DNA of 64,000 nt from assembly GCF_041765605.1 (NCBI RefSeq), contig NZ_CP168900.1, forward strand, positions 2,248,001-2,312,000. Direction: 5' to 3'. A program made the position numbers and the translations under genes. The stretch's first letter is position 1, and every line of letters starts with the position of its first letter. Below are positions 50,711-59,608 of the stretch, in pieces. The notes below the pieces were generated by a model, which had not been told where the DNA came from, did not search any database, and was given only the letters and a program-made list of their open reading frames with translations. The DNA comes from Listeria monocytogenes (GTDB lineage: Bacteria > Bacillota > Bacilli > Lactobacillales > Listeriaceae).

Positions 50711-51826
50711 TTATATATGTGCTGCTCGAGTATTAGTAAAAGTCATTTTCCGTTTCACTCGATATCGATTATCTGGTATGGTAGATAACACCCCTTCACC
50801 GATCAAATAAGAAAGATATGATTTCCCTAACTTCAAGCTTTCATTTGGAGAAAGCCAGATAGTTAAAATTTGGGTTACAACTGATTGAAAACTCTCAAAA
50901 AAGCAGCATTCGCTAAAAGTATCCCCTTTCTCCAAACCTTTAAAAAACTTTTCCCACAAATCAAATTGCCATTCAACAGCAGGTGTGATAACTAAAAATT
51001 GTTCTTCTAAATCCACCCCTATCTCTTTCGGTAAATAGTGCAAATAATAACCGGCATTAAATAATTTTTGCATAAATTGTCCATGTTTTTTAAATTTAGC
51101 ATAATAAAAACAAATTTTTTGTCTTTCGAGTTCTCTATCTCGTTTTACGTAGGCATGACGTGTAATAATTCTAGCTAACTTCTTCTTCCATTCACTAAAA
51201 GGTACCTTCATAGAAAACTTCATTTCACTTGCGAAAAAACGATTTCCTTTTTCAAATGTTAGATGATAATAGAGTGTGCAAATCTCTCGCTCAGCAGAAT
51301 AGTGCCAAAAATGATAACCCAATTTCTTGTCAGATTGAATAAAAGCTTGTTGGAATGTAGAAAGACAGATGCGACCTTTCTCTTTCCTTATTACTTGACC
51401 TAGTATCCAGTGCACCTCTAAGCCAATCGATAAGTAGTCCATTGTACGTTGAATCATTTCACTAATTGAAATAGAAGAACGTTGAAATTCAATTACTGCC
51501 TTCCCATTCACAAAAATATCTGCTTGTCGATTTATATCTGGAAAATAACTTTCCACTTCCACAGGAATACTTTGATAGCAATACCAGGCCATAATTTGTT
51601 TTTTAGCTGCTAAATGTTCCTCGCTCTCCCCTTCAGAAGCAAATGCACACTTCGTAGTCTTCTCATGAGCAAAATGCGGTATTTTGATTTGACCGGCTTT
51701 TATCATTACCGGGCTTGCACACGACTTACAAAATAATTTCTCTTCTTGCTTGATTCGCTCCACATTCATCTTAGTAATAGTAAAAGTTTCTCCAATGTTA
51801 TTTCTGGCTGTAAAAATAATTATCAC
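50711..51826 (-). CDS. coiA: Competence protein CoiA-like
   Basis: 371 residues in the longest reading. It has an N-terminal zinc-ribbon-like part (EEKLFCKSCASPVMIKAGQIKIPHFAHEKTTKCAF), then a nuclease-like core (IPVEVESYFPDINRQADIFVNGKAVIEFQRSSIS), which has the D-ExK-like pattern of CoiA family nucleases. CoiA acts in DNA processing during transformation; Listeria keeps competence genes. The start is uncertain: the GTG at 51826 is only a base or so from its AGGAG. Neighbours pepF and mecA match the Bacillus yjbF/coiA/pepF region. Confidence 0.85.
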   Translation of the reverse strand: MIIIFTARNNIGETFTITKMNVERIKQEEKLFCKSCASPVMIKAGQIKIPHFAHEKTTKCAFASEGESEEHLAAKKQIMAWYCYQSIPVEVESYFPDINRQADIFVNGKAVIEFQRSSISISEMIQRTMDYLSIGLEVHWILGQVIRKEKGRICLSTFQQAFIQSDKKLGYHFWHYSAEREICTLYYHLTFEKGNRFFASEMKFSMKVPFSEWKKKLARIITRHAYVKRDRELERQKICFYYAKFKKHGQFMQKLFNAGYYLHYLPKEIGVDLEEQFLVITPAVEWQFDLWEKFFKGLEKGDTFSECCFFESFQSVVTQILTIWLSPNESLKLGKSYLSYLIGEGVLSTIPDNRYRVKRKMTFTNTRAAHI

Positions 51827-51897
51827 TCTCCTATTAGCTCTTTAATATTATTATTCGCCAAGAAACAACTAAATTCCTTTCTTATTTTTAAAATCAC

Positions 51898-51942
51898 AAA
51901 AAAAGACCCATTTGGCTCTTTTTCAGCACAAACGGGTCTTTA
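51898..51942 (-). terminator. Intrinsic terminator of mecA
   Basis: AAAGACCC-TTTG pairs with CAAA-GGGTCTTT around a 14-base loop, followed by seven T residues on the minus strand. Confidence 0.9.
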
Positions 51943-51952
51943 AAATACTATT

Positions 51953-52606
51953 TTAGAAGTGTTTTCTAATTTGCTTTAATGCAGGAACGTCAAAGATTAC
52001 TTTTCCGTACTCAGCTAGCATATAACCAGTTAAATTTGACTCTAAACCGTATTCAAGCAAAATACTAACGGCATTGTCAATGTTAGATTCATCATACTTA
52101 TTTTCAGGAAATTCTACATTCAAATAATACTTTCCTTGATACGAGTAAAGCTTAGTTACTAAATTTTCTAGTCCTGTTGCTCGTGAAAGCGAGATAGCAT
52201 CTTCAAAATCACGGAACTCTAAAATAAACTCTAGCGTATCATCTTCTCCAAGTGCTTCTTTCTTCACTGGATTGAAGTTTTCTTCGAGTAGTTTTTCGAT
52301 TTTTTCTTCTGCAAGCTCATCTGGAGAGCTAAGCGTGACATCAAATCCGTCTTCGCCTTTTCCACCAATTGTGGCTTTTGTTACAAATACTTCTAAGCCA
52401 TGTTTTAAGGCTTGCACTTGTATCCAGAGCGGACCTTCCGGAGAGAACTCTTCTTCATATTTCAGCTCATCCATCATATCCCAGAAAAGCTCTTCACTTT
52501 TCTCGCGATCATACCAAACATCTTCTTGGTTAAAACCTCGCTCTTCCAAATCCAGATAAGAGATATAAAACTTGATTGTATCTTCATTAATTCGTTCAAT
52601 TTCCAT
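51953..52606 (-). CDS. mecA: Adaptor protein MecA
   Basis: 217 residues from the ATG at 52606, the usual MecA length in Listeria and Bacillus. It begins MEIERINEDTIKFYISYLDLEERGFNQEDVWYDREKSEELFWDMM, the conserved N-terminal substrate-binding domain; the acidic linker (about 75-110) and the C-terminal ClpC-binding domain (KLYSYQGKYYLNVEF... GYMLAEYGKVIFD) follow. It delivers proteins to ClpCP and in Bacillus controls ComK. It is preceded by spxA, another Clp-regulated protein, an arrangement conserved in Firmicutes. Confidence 0.96.
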   Translation of the reverse strand: MEIERINEDTIKFYISYLDLEERGFNQEDVWYDREKSEELFWDMMDELKYEEEFSPEGPLWIQVQALKHGLEVFVTKATIGGKGEDGFDVTLSSPDELAEEKIEKLLEENFNPVKKEALGEDDTLEFILEFRDFEDAISLSRATGLENLVTKLYSYQGKYYLNVEFPENKYDESNIDNAVSILLEYGLESNLTGYMLAEYGKVIFDVPALKQIRKHF

Positions 52607-52732
52607 CGTCACACGCTCCCTTCCTTCTTAGTCATTGACAATGAAGGGTAAAACTTAATTGGTTAAATTCATTGTAGCTCATATTAGGAAATAGTACCAC
52701 CATTTTTCCTTCGATTTGCTTGGTGGAATCTT

Positions 52733-52761
52733 ATCTTAGCTGAAAAGTGGAAAAAATTCAA
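52733..52761 (-). promoter_or_regulatory. Promoter of mecA
   Basis: TTGAAT-17-TAAGAT on the minus strand between spxA and mecA; the leader would be about 120 bases. Confidence 0.65.
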
Positions 52762-52780
52762 GAACATTTACTTAAACTAC

Positions 52781-52820
52781 AAAAAAAGCGCCAAGAATCC
52801 AATTGAATGGAATCCTTGGC
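52781..52820 (-). terminator. Intrinsic terminator of spxA
   Basis: GCCAAG-ATTC pairs with GAAT-CTTGGC with G-U wobbles; seven T residues follow on the minus strand. Confidence 0.85.
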
Positions 52821-52837
52821 AACCACTTTTATCAATC

Positions 52838-53233
52838 TTAGTTAACCATTTTTTGCGCTTCACGTAGTTGATACGTACGTACACGGCGCGGTAAGAAACG
52901 GCGAATTTCATCTTCATTGTACCCAACTTGCAAACGTTTTTCATCAATAATGATAGGACGTCTTAATAAGCCAGGATTTTTCTGGATTAATTCAAATAGT
53001 TGTTGCAAAGGAAGGCTATCTAAATCCACGTTCAATTTTTGGAACGTTTTTGAACGAGTGGAAATAATTTCATCTGTACCATCCTCAGTCATACGAAGAA
53101 TTTCTTTAATTTCATCCAAACTAAGTGGCTCAGAAAAAATGTTTCTTTCCTTATAAGGGATATCATGTTCTTCCAACCATGCACGAGCTTTTCGGCAAGA
53201 TGTGCAACTAGGTGAAGTGTATAACGTTACCAT
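52838..53233 (-). CDS. spxA: Spx-family redox regulator
   Basis: 131 residues from the ATG at 53233 (AAGGAGTG upstream), the canonical Spx length. The redox switch is [20 protein letters not shown] (CxxC at residues 10 and 13). The RNA-polymerase alpha-subunit contact region and the conserved [30 protein letters not shown]-terminus are present. Oxidised Spx binds RNA polymerase and activates thiol-stress genes; it is degraded by ClpXP. A sigma-B promoter lies about 190 bp upstream. Listeria has two Spx paralogues; this one corresponds from memory to SpxA1. Confidence 0.95.
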   Translation of the reverse strand: MVTLYTSPSCTSCRKARAWLEEHDIPYKERNIFSEPLSLDEIKEILRMTEDGTDEIISTRSKTFQKLNVDLDSLPLQQLFELIQKNPGLLRRPIIIDEKRLQVGYNEDEIRRFLPRRVRTYQLREAQKMVN

Positions 53234-53423
53234 TAGACATTCACACTCCTTATCGGGTATTGTTTCATTCATATAACGAAATTCTAGCAATATCTCTATT
53301 TGGAAAATTCATTAAAGAACTTACACTTCATTATACACTAATTTTGTGAAATTCCATATACTATTTTTTAAATTTTTCTTTCCAAATATGTAAAACCATT
53401 GTTAGCAAGCCGTTATGTATATG

Positions 53424-53449
53424 ATACCCCTACTATAACTTGTTTAAAC
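53424..53449 (-). promoter_or_regulatory. Sigma-B promoter of spxA
   Basis: GTTTAA-N14-GGGTAT on the minus strand, an exact match to the sigma-B core consensus with an allowed spacer; about 190 bp before the spxA start. Confidence 0.85.
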
Positions 53450-53508
53450 TAAAATCACATGAAAAAAACAGCTTTTTTATGAGAATTTCATGAGAATTTT
53501 AATTTTGT

Positions 53509-53548
53509 AAAAAAAACATCAATCAAATTTTACTCTGATTGATGTTTT
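53509..53548 (-). terminator. Intrinsic terminator of the opp operon
   Basis: AACATCAATCA pairs with TGATTGATGTT around a 10-base loop; T residues follow on the minus strand, just after oppF. Confidence 0.92.
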
Positions 53549-53552
53549 CCTA

Positions 53553-54521
53553 TTATTTCGCAGCAGCTTCAGCAGTTAGCTTAGCATGCTTTTCTTTATA
53601 CATAACTTCTTCTTCTTCTGAACAATAAACAAAATGTCCAGGAGCAATTTCGCGCATTTTAATTTCATCGCCATCTTTATAATTATGAGATGTTGGATCA
53701 TAAGTTTTACGTACACGAGTACGCTCATAATTTGGATCTGGCAAAGGAATAGCGGATAAAAGTGATTCTGTATAAGGGTGTAGCGGCGCATGATACAAAT
53801 CATTGGCTGGCGCTAACTCTACTAATTTACCGAAGTACATTACGCCAATACGATCACTAATGTATTTAACCATTGATAAATCGTGGGCAATGAATAGGTA
53901 AGTTAGATTTTTTTCTTTTTGCAATTGACGTAATAAGTTTACTACTTGCGCTTGGATAGATACATCTAGCGCGGAAATAGGCTCATCGGCAATAATAAAT
54001 TCTGGTTGAACAGCTAGCGCACGAGCGATACCAATACGTTGACGTTGACCACCGGAAAACTCATGTGGGTAACGACCAGCATGCTCTTTACTTAATCCAA
54101 CTGTTTCTAACAAATCGTATACTTGTCTATTTGTTTCTTCAGGTGTTTTAGCTAGACCATGAATACGAATACCTTCTGCAATGATATCTTTAACTTTCAT
54201 ACGCGGATTTAAAGACGCATATGGATCTTGGAAAATCATTTGCATTTTACGACGGAATTCAAGCATTTCTTTACGGCTTTTACGTGCATGCACATTTTTA
54301 CCATTATAGATAACTTCCCCGCCAGTAGCATCGTATAAACGAATGATAGTACGTCCAGTTGTAGATTTACCACAACCAGATTCTCCTACTAAACCAAGTG
54401 TTTCACCTTTATAAATATCAAAAGAAATATCATCAACCGCGCGTACTTCACTTGCAGTACCTTTGTTGAAGTATTGTTTTAGATTATGAATCTCTAATAA
54501 TTTTTCTCTTTGTTCAGTCAT
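53553..54521 (-). CDS. oppF: Oligopeptide ABC transporter ATPase OppF
   Basis: 322 residues. Walker A is GESGCGKSTTGR, the signature FSGGQRQRIGIARAL and Walker B FIIADEPISALDVS; the C-terminal oligopeptide-type extension contains YTESLLSAIPLPDP and a Cys in FVYCSEEEE. With OppD it powers import of oligopeptides. The ATG overlaps the oppD stop by four bases. It is the last gene of oppBCDF. Confidence 0.96.
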   Translation of the reverse strand: MTEQREKLLEIHNLKQYFNKGTASEVRAVDDISFDIYKGETLGLVGESGCGKSTTGRTIIRLYDATGGEVIYNGKNVHARKSRKEMLEFRRKMQMIFQDPYASLNPRMKVKDIIAEGIRIHGLAKTPEETNRQVYDLLETVGLSKEHAGRYPHEFSGGQRQRIGIARALAVQPEFIIADEPISALDVSIQAQVVNLLRQLQKEKNLTYLFIAHDLSMVKYISDRIGVMYFGKLVELAPANDLYHAPLHPYTESLLSAIPLPDPNYERTRVRKTYDPTSHNYKDGDEIKMREIAPGHFVYCSEEEEVMYKEKHAKLTAEAAAK

Positions 54522-55594
54522 TCTACTTCTACCCCTTTCGCATGGACAGCTTGCATGCCAGGATGAAGTTCCGCAAACTGCTCTTGGCGACGTAATACAG
54601 CATCAGGTGGCGTTACTTCTGGCGCATCAGGATGAAGCAACCATGTAGCCGCATAATGTGTATCAGACACCTTAAATAGTGGTGGCTCTTCTTCAAGGTC
54701 AATTTGCATTGCGTATTTATTACGCGCAGCAAATGCGTCCCCTTTTGGAGGATGAAGTAAATCAGGTGGCGTACCAGGAATAACAAATAATTCTTCATCA
54801 TCTGTATCCAAAGTAGGCATAGAGCTAATTAGTCCCCATGTATAAGGATGTTGTGGATTATAGAAAATTTCATCAACTGTTCCGATTTCAACAATTTTAC
54901 CACCGTACATAACAGCTACACGGTCTGCAACATTTGCTACAACACCAAGGTCATGGGTAATAAAGATAATCGACGTATCAATTTTTTTCTGTAAGTCCTT
55001 CATTAAATCTAAAATTTGCGCTTGGATAGTTACATCTAGCGCTGTTGTTGGCTCATCTGCAATAAGAATTTGTGGGTTACATGCAAGTGAAATCGCAATA
55101 ACAACCCGTTGACGCATCCCACCAGAAAATTGGTGAGGATATTGTTTAATTCTTTCTTCTGCATTGGCAATACCAACTAATTGAAGTAAACGAAGCGCTG
55201 TTTTATGTGCTTCATGTTTACTGATTTTTTGGTGCTTAATAAGTGGTTCAGAAATTTGTTTACCAATTGTCATCGTAGGATTTAATGATGTCATTGGATC
55301 TTGGAAAATCATAGCTATATCTTTCCCACGAATTTTTTGCATTTGTTTTTCGTGAGCTTTAGCGATATCCATTCCGTTAAATAAAATTTGGCCACTTTTA
55401 ATTTCTGAGTTACCTTCTGGAAGTAAACGCATAATCGATTTTGTCGTTACTGATTTACCAGAACCAGATTCGCCAACAATCGCTAAGGTTTCCCCTTTAT
55501 ATAAGTCAAAATTAACTCCACGAATCGCCTTTACTTCACCGGCATATGTGTGGAATGAAATATTTAAATCTTTAACTTCTAATAGCTTTTCCAT
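54518..55594 (-). CDS. oppD: Oligopeptide ABC transporter ATPase OppD
   Basis: 358 residues. Walker A is GESGSGKSVTTKS, the signature FSGGMRQRVVIA and Walker B ILIADEPTTALDVT, with the oligopeptide-type C-terminal domain (YTWGLISSMPTLD...FVIPGTPPDLLHPPKG). It starts 17 bp after oppC with a GAGAGGTGAGG site and overlaps oppF. Confidence 0.96.
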   Translation of the reverse strand: MEKLLEVKDLNISFHTYAGEVKAIRGVNFDLYKGETLAIVGESGSGKSVTTKSIMRLLPEGNSEIKSGQILFNGMDIAKAHEKQMQKIRGKDIAMIFQDPMTSLNPTMTIGKQISEPLIKHQKISKHEAHKTALRLLQLVGIANAEERIKQYPHQFSGGMRQRVVIAISLACNPQILIADEPTTALDVTIQAQILDLMKDLQKKIDTSIIFITHDLGVVANVADRVAVMYGGKIVEIGTVDEIFYNPQHPYTWGLISSMPTLDTDDEELFVIPGTPPDLLHPPKGDAFAARNKYAMQIDLEEEPPLFKVSDTHYAATWLLHPDAPEVTPPDAVLRRQEQFAELHPGMQAVHAKGVEVE

Positions 55595-55611
55595 TTTTCC
55601 TCACCTCTCTT

Positions 55612-56646
55612 TTAATCGCGCATTTTAGGATCGAAGGCATCACGCAAGCCATCTGCAATTAAGTTAAATGCAATCATGATGATACAAAGTACAATACATG
55701 GATACAGAATCATATACGGTAATACTTGTAATGTTTTATATCCATCATTTACCAAGACACCAAGAGACGCTGCTGGCGCTGGAAGACCAAGCCCAATAAA
55801 GCTTAAGAAGGCTTCAAAGAAAATCGCACTAGGAATACTAAACATGATGTTAATGATAATAACACCTGAAATATTCGGGATTAAATGTTTAGTTAAAATT
55901 TTTGGTGTGGATTCACCCAGTGTCATAGAGGCCATAACAAATTCTTGGTTTTTAAGTTTTAATACCTGTCCTCTGACTACCCGAGCCATCGTTATCCAAC
56001 TGGTCATTGCTATAGCGATAATAATAGAAACCATACCTGAATCTAATACTAACATCATAAGAATAACAACTACTAAATTGGGAATTGCACCAATTACTTC
56101 CAATATACGTTGCATAAAGTTATCTACACGACCTCCAGCATAACCAGAAATCAAACCGTAAGCAACACCTATAACAAGGTCACAAAGCGCTGCTACAACA
56201 GCAATAATTAGAGATACACGTGTACCAGCCCAAATACGAGCAAATTGGTCACGTCCAAGCGTATCACTACCTAACCAGTAGTAAGTACCCTCTTTAATAT
56301 TATTTTGTTTATAAATATCAACGTCTTCTCCACCAATAGATTGATGACCATTCCAGAAAGGCATATTTTCAAAACCTTGAACTTTTGGAGGAAGACTCGC
56401 ATTTTCAGTGATTTGTCGGTTAATATCATGTTTTGGTCCTAGATTTTGTGATAAATAAGGCCCAACAATTGCCATGATAATAACAAGGGCTAATACAATT
56501 AGAGAAACTAAAGCCGCTTTATTTTTACGAATACGAAGCCAAGAATCTTGCATAAATGTTAAACTTGGACGATTAATTTTCTCTGCTTCCGCATCCAGAA
56601 TGTGCGCTGGCTGAAATCTTTCTTTTGCAATTTTATGTTCTGCCAT
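55612..56646 (-). CDS. oppC: Oligopeptide ABC transporter permease OppC
   Basis: 344 residues, with an N-terminal cytoplasmic stretch, a first helix (KAALVSLIVLALVIIMAIVG), a large extracytoplasmic loop and five further helices. The cytoplasmic EAA loop is MASMTLGESTPKILTKHLIPN. It pairs with OppB to form the peptide channel. Its ATG shares a base with the oppB stop (TAATG). Confidence 0.95.
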   Translation of the reverse strand: MAEHKIAKERFQPAHILDAEAEKINRPSLTFMQDSWLRIRKNKAALVSLIVLALVIIMAIVGPYLSQNLGPKHDINRQITENASLPPKVQGFENMPFWNGHQSIGGEDVDIYKQNNIKEGTYYWLGSDTLGRDQFARIWAGTRVSLIIAVVAALCDLVIGVAYGLISGYAGGRVDNFMQRILEVIGAIPNLVVVILMMLVLDSGMVSIIIAIAMTSWITMARVVRGQVLKLKNQEFVMASMTLGESTPKILTKHLIPNISGVIIINIMFSIPSAIFFEAFLSFIGLGLPAPAASLGVLVNDGYKTLQVLPYMILYPCIVLCIIMIAFNLIADGLRDAFDPKMRD

Positions 56647-57575
56647 TATTTTCTACCTCCAGACACACGGATTCGAGGATCAATTAATCCGTAAAGAATA
56701 TCTACTACCAAGATAACAAATACAAGCATAGCAGCAAATAGAAGAGTAGTTCCCATAATAACTGGATAGTCATTTGTTTGAATAGAAGAAACGAATTGAC
56801 TACCGATACCAGGAATACTATAAATATTTTCAATAACAAGGGAACCAGTCATCAGTGCAACCGATAATGGCCCTAAAACTGTAATTAAAGGAATAAGTGC
56901 ATTACGAATCGCATGTTTAACTGCTACTTCCGTTCTACTATTCCCTTTCGCTTTGGCAAGTAGAACATAATCAGATGCAAATACATCAATTAACTCTGTT
57001 CTCATGAAACGAGCTGCTGTTGCAAGCGGGAACATCGCAAGTGCGAATGCTGGCAGGATAGTATCTGCAAACGTACCCCAACCTGCTACTGGGAAAATTT
57101 GAAGTTTTGCTCCAAGCCAGTATTGTAAAACAGTCGCAAATACGAAAGATGGAACTGACTTACCTAATATTGCTATAAATGTACTCGTATAATCCGGCCA
57201 CTTGTTTTGATACATGGCCGCTACTACCCCAAGTAAGATACCAAATATAATACCAAAAACCATTGCCTCAAGCGCTAATTGGACAGATGGGCCAATAAGT
57301 GCACCTAAAATCTCAGACACTGGTCTATTATCAAGTTGGAAGGAAACACCTAAGTCACCTTTTACCAAACCTGTCATATAATTAAAGTATTGGACTGGAA
57401 TTGAATCATTTAGTCCATATTTTTCATTCATCATGTGAATTTGTTCGTCAGATAGTTTCTCCTGATTACGGTAAGGCGTACCAGGTAAGAATTTCATAAG
57501 AACAAACGTAACCGAAGCAATGATGAATAACGTTATAAGCATATATAATACTCTTTTTAACGTATATTTAACCAT
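56646..57575 (-). CDS. oppB: Oligopeptide ABC transporter permease OppB
   Basis: 309 residues with six helices: N-terminal YTLKRVLYMLITLFIIASVTFVLMKFLPGTPY, and an EAA loop LAKAKGNSRTEVAVKHAIRNALIP. It starts 278 bp after oppA; a hairpin of medium strength separates them, which would give more OppA than permease, as usual in opp operons. Confidence 0.95.
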   Translation of the reverse strand: MVKYTLKRVLYMLITLFIIASVTFVLMKFLPGTPYRNQEKLSDEQIHMMNEKYGLNDSIPVQYFNYMTGLVKGDLGVSFQLDNRPVSEILGALIGPSVQLALEAMVFGIIFGILLGVVAAMYQNKWPDYTSTFIAILGKSVPSFVFATVLQYWLGAKLQIFPVAGWGTFADTILPAFALAMFPLATAARFMRTELIDVFASDYVLLAKAKGNSRTEVAVKHAIRNALIPLITVLGPLSVALMTGSLVIENIYSIPGIGSQFVSSIQTNDYPVIMGTTLLFAAMLVFVILVVDILYGLIDPRIRVSGGRK

Positions 57576-57853
57576 CTATCTCTACACCTCCCAGTTTTAA
57601 TTAATATATAAAAAAAGTTATTCCTAACCAAATTCGCAAGTTTAGTGAGCCTTTTTCTACATTTCTAAACTTTTATTGCATTAGTGCAAATTAGTTAGGA
57701 AAAAAACTTCATTTTTCGAATGTTAGGTTTCTAGAAGACTAGAAAAGGATACTTTAATTTTTAATTATAACACATGAAAATCATCAGCAAAAGGAGAGAG
57801 CATATCGAAATATACTCTCTCTTTCCGTCAAGCATTTCTTAAAGACTAATATT
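57576..57853. other. oppA-oppB intergenic region
   Basis: 278 bp, AT-rich. It holds a hairpin directly after oppA (57794-57821), a small TGCA-TTAG-TGCA palindrome near 57680-57691 and a TTCCTAAC/GTTAGGAA pair far apart. No convincing -35/-10 pair for oppB was found, so oppBCDF may rely on read-through from oppA. Confidence 0.45.
57794..57821 (-). terminator. Partial terminator between oppA and oppB
   Basis: GAGAGAG-ATA pairs with TAT-CTCTCTC around a small loop. The T run after it is short (CCTTTTGC), so read-through to oppB is likely. Confidence 0.65.
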
Positions 57854-59530
57854 TTATTTAGTCAAGTATGTTTCTTTGTAAGTGTAATCTGGACCAAATG
57901 GATTTTTTTGCAAGTTTTTAATGTAGTCTTTTTGTAGGTATGCAGTAGAACGTTGATAAAGTGGTTGAATAGCTACATCATCCGTAAGAAGGATTTTTTC
58001 TGCTTTAACCATTTCATCCCAACGTTTTTGATCGTCAGCTGCATAAGTTACAGAAGCATCATTTAAAATCTTGTCGTAGTCTTTGTTAGAATAACTCATT
58101 CTGTTTTGTGCACCATCAGTTACGAATAGATCTAAGAAAGTGGATGGATCTTGATAGTCAGGACCCCAGCCGCTCATAGAGAAATCGTAATCTTGGTTTT
58201 GGTCATTTTGTAAACGAACTTTAAATGGTACGTTTTTAAGTTTAACTGTAAGACCGTCTAAGTTCTTTTGTAGTTGGTCTTGAATGAATTCAGAAGATTT
58301 TCTCGCATTTTCAGTGTCATCACTAGTGAATTCAACTGTAATTTCGGAAACTCCTAGTTCTTTCAATCCAGCTTTCCATGCTTTTTGAGCTTCTTTTACA
58401 TCATACTCTAAATGTTTACCAGATTCTTTTGTATAATCTTCTTTGTTACCTGGGTCAAAAGTGAAACCTTCTGGTACAAGGTTGTTTGCAGGTTTAGATC
58501 CGTTTTTAAGAACTGTATCAGTGTACGATTGTTTGTCAATCGCAAGAGCTATAGCTTTACGGATGTTTTTGTTAGCAAATACTGTATCTTTGCCAGCACG
58601 TTTTTGGTTAAATTTAATGTAGAAAGTAGAAGAATCATTCACTGTTACATAGTCTTTATTGTTTTTGTTTTGAGCAGCATAGTCTGCACTCAATACAGTA
58701 CGGTCAACTTTGTCAGTGTTGTATAAGTTAAGTCCAGTACCGGAGTCTTGAACAACTTGTACGTTGATTTGTTTCAACTTAACTTTATCTTTATCCCAAT
58801 ATTTATCGTTTTTTACGTAAGTCCATTTTTTGTTTGTTCCAGTCCAGTCTTTCAACTCGAAAGGTCCATTGAATAACATGTTGTCACTATTTTGTGCATA
58901 TTTTTCGCCTTTTTCCGTAACGAATTTTTCGTTAAGTGGGAAGAAAGTCGGGAATGCGAATAGTGAGTTAATGTAAGCAGTTGGTTTAGATAGAGTAACT
59001 TCTAAAGTATAATCATCTACTGCTTTAATTCCTAATTCTTCAGGTTTTTTCTTGCCAGCTACGATATCTCCACCGTTTTTGATTGCATCAAATAGGTAAG
59101 AATATGTTGCAGCAGTATTAGGGTCAACTGCACGACGCCATGAGTAAACATAGTCATTTGCAGTTACAGGGTCTCCGTTTGACCATTTTGCATCTTCACG
59201 AAGTTTGATTGTATAAACTGTTTTGTCATCGCTAATTTTTGGCTCTTCAGCAGCACCGGCAATGGCAGGAATACCATCTTTGTCAAGCGCATATAGACCT
59301 TCGTTTGTTTGGTTTACAACGTTCAAACCAACTTGGTCATCCGCTTTTGTGCTGTCTGCAGAAGGAATTAGTGCGCTTTCTGTCAAGTTAAGTACTTGCT
59401 CTCCTGAAGCTTTTCCTGAATCTGAGCCTTTTTTGTCGGACTTGGAATCTGATCCGCCTCCGCATGCTACCAAGACTAAGCTTAGTAATAGTGTTAATCC
59501 AAGTGTAAGAAATAATTTAGATTTTTTCAC
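57854..59530 (-). CDS. oppA: Oligopeptide-binding lipoprotein OppA
   Basis: 558 residues from a GTG with AGGGAGG upstream. It has a lipoprotein signal (LFLTLGLTLLLSLVLVACGGG; lipobox LVAC, Cys about 23), a Ser/Lys/Asp-rich linker, then the SBP_bac_5 fold (LNLTESALIPSADSTKADDQVGLNVV; KLREDAKWSNGDPVTANDYVYSWRRAV; IQPLYQR near the end). It captures extracellular oligopeptides for OppBCDF, which supports peptide nutrition, cold growth and intracellular survival in Listeria. Its AG-rich ribosome site is the published target of the LhrC small RNAs (recalled). Confidence 0.96.
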   Translation of the reverse strand: MKKSKLFLTLGLTLLLSLVLVACGGGSDSKSDKKGSDSGKASGEQVLNLTESALIPSADSTKADDQVGLNVVNQTNEGLYALDKDGIPAIAGAAEEPKISDDKTVYTIKLREDAKWSNGDPVTANDYVYSWRRAVDPNTAATYSYLFDAIKNGGDIVAGKKKPEELGIKAVDDYTLEVTLSKPTAYINSLFAFPTFFPLNEKFVTEKGEKYAQNSDNMLFNGPFELKDWTGTNKKWTYVKNDKYWDKDKVKLKQINVQVVQDSGTGLNLYNTDKVDRTVLSADYAAQNKNNKDYVTVNDSSTFYIKFNQKRAGKDTVFANKNIRKAIALAIDKQSYTDTVLKNGSKPANNLVPEGFTFDPGNKEDYTKESGKHLEYDVKEAQKAWKAGLKELGVSEITVEFTSDDTENARKSSEFIQDQLQKNLDGLTVKLKNVPFKVRLQNDQNQDYDFSMSGWGPDYQDPSTFLDLFVTDGAQNRMSYSNKDYDKILNDASVTYAADDQKRWDEMVKAEKILLTDDVAIQPLYQRSTAYLQKDYIKNLQKNPFGPDYTYKETYLTK

Positions 59531-59550
59531 TAAGTAGACCTCCCTTTTTT

Positions 59551-59565
59551 ATTTTTCTGAAAAAT
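59551..59565. promoter_or_regulatory. Candidate CodY box in the oppA leader
   Basis: ATTTTTCTGAAAAAT matches 13 of 15 positions of the CodY consensus AATTTTCWGAAAATT. It lies just downstream of the oppA transcription start, a place where CodY blocks elongation. A weaker match (12/15) occurs at 59774-59788. Confidence 0.6.
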
Positions 59566-59578
59566 TGTTTCGATACCT

Positions 59579-59608
59579 ATTATACTCTAAGAATTCTGGC
59601 TTTGTAAA
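59579..59608 (-). promoter_or_regulatory. Promoter of oppA
   Basis: TTTACA-18-TATAAT on the minus strand, about 49 bp upstream of the start codon. Confidence 0.75.

Noticed and set aside
55676-56143. A 155-residue plus-strand frame opposite oppC
   Set aside because: Antisense shadow of a clear permease gene; the Ile/Thr-rich composition mirrors membrane codons.
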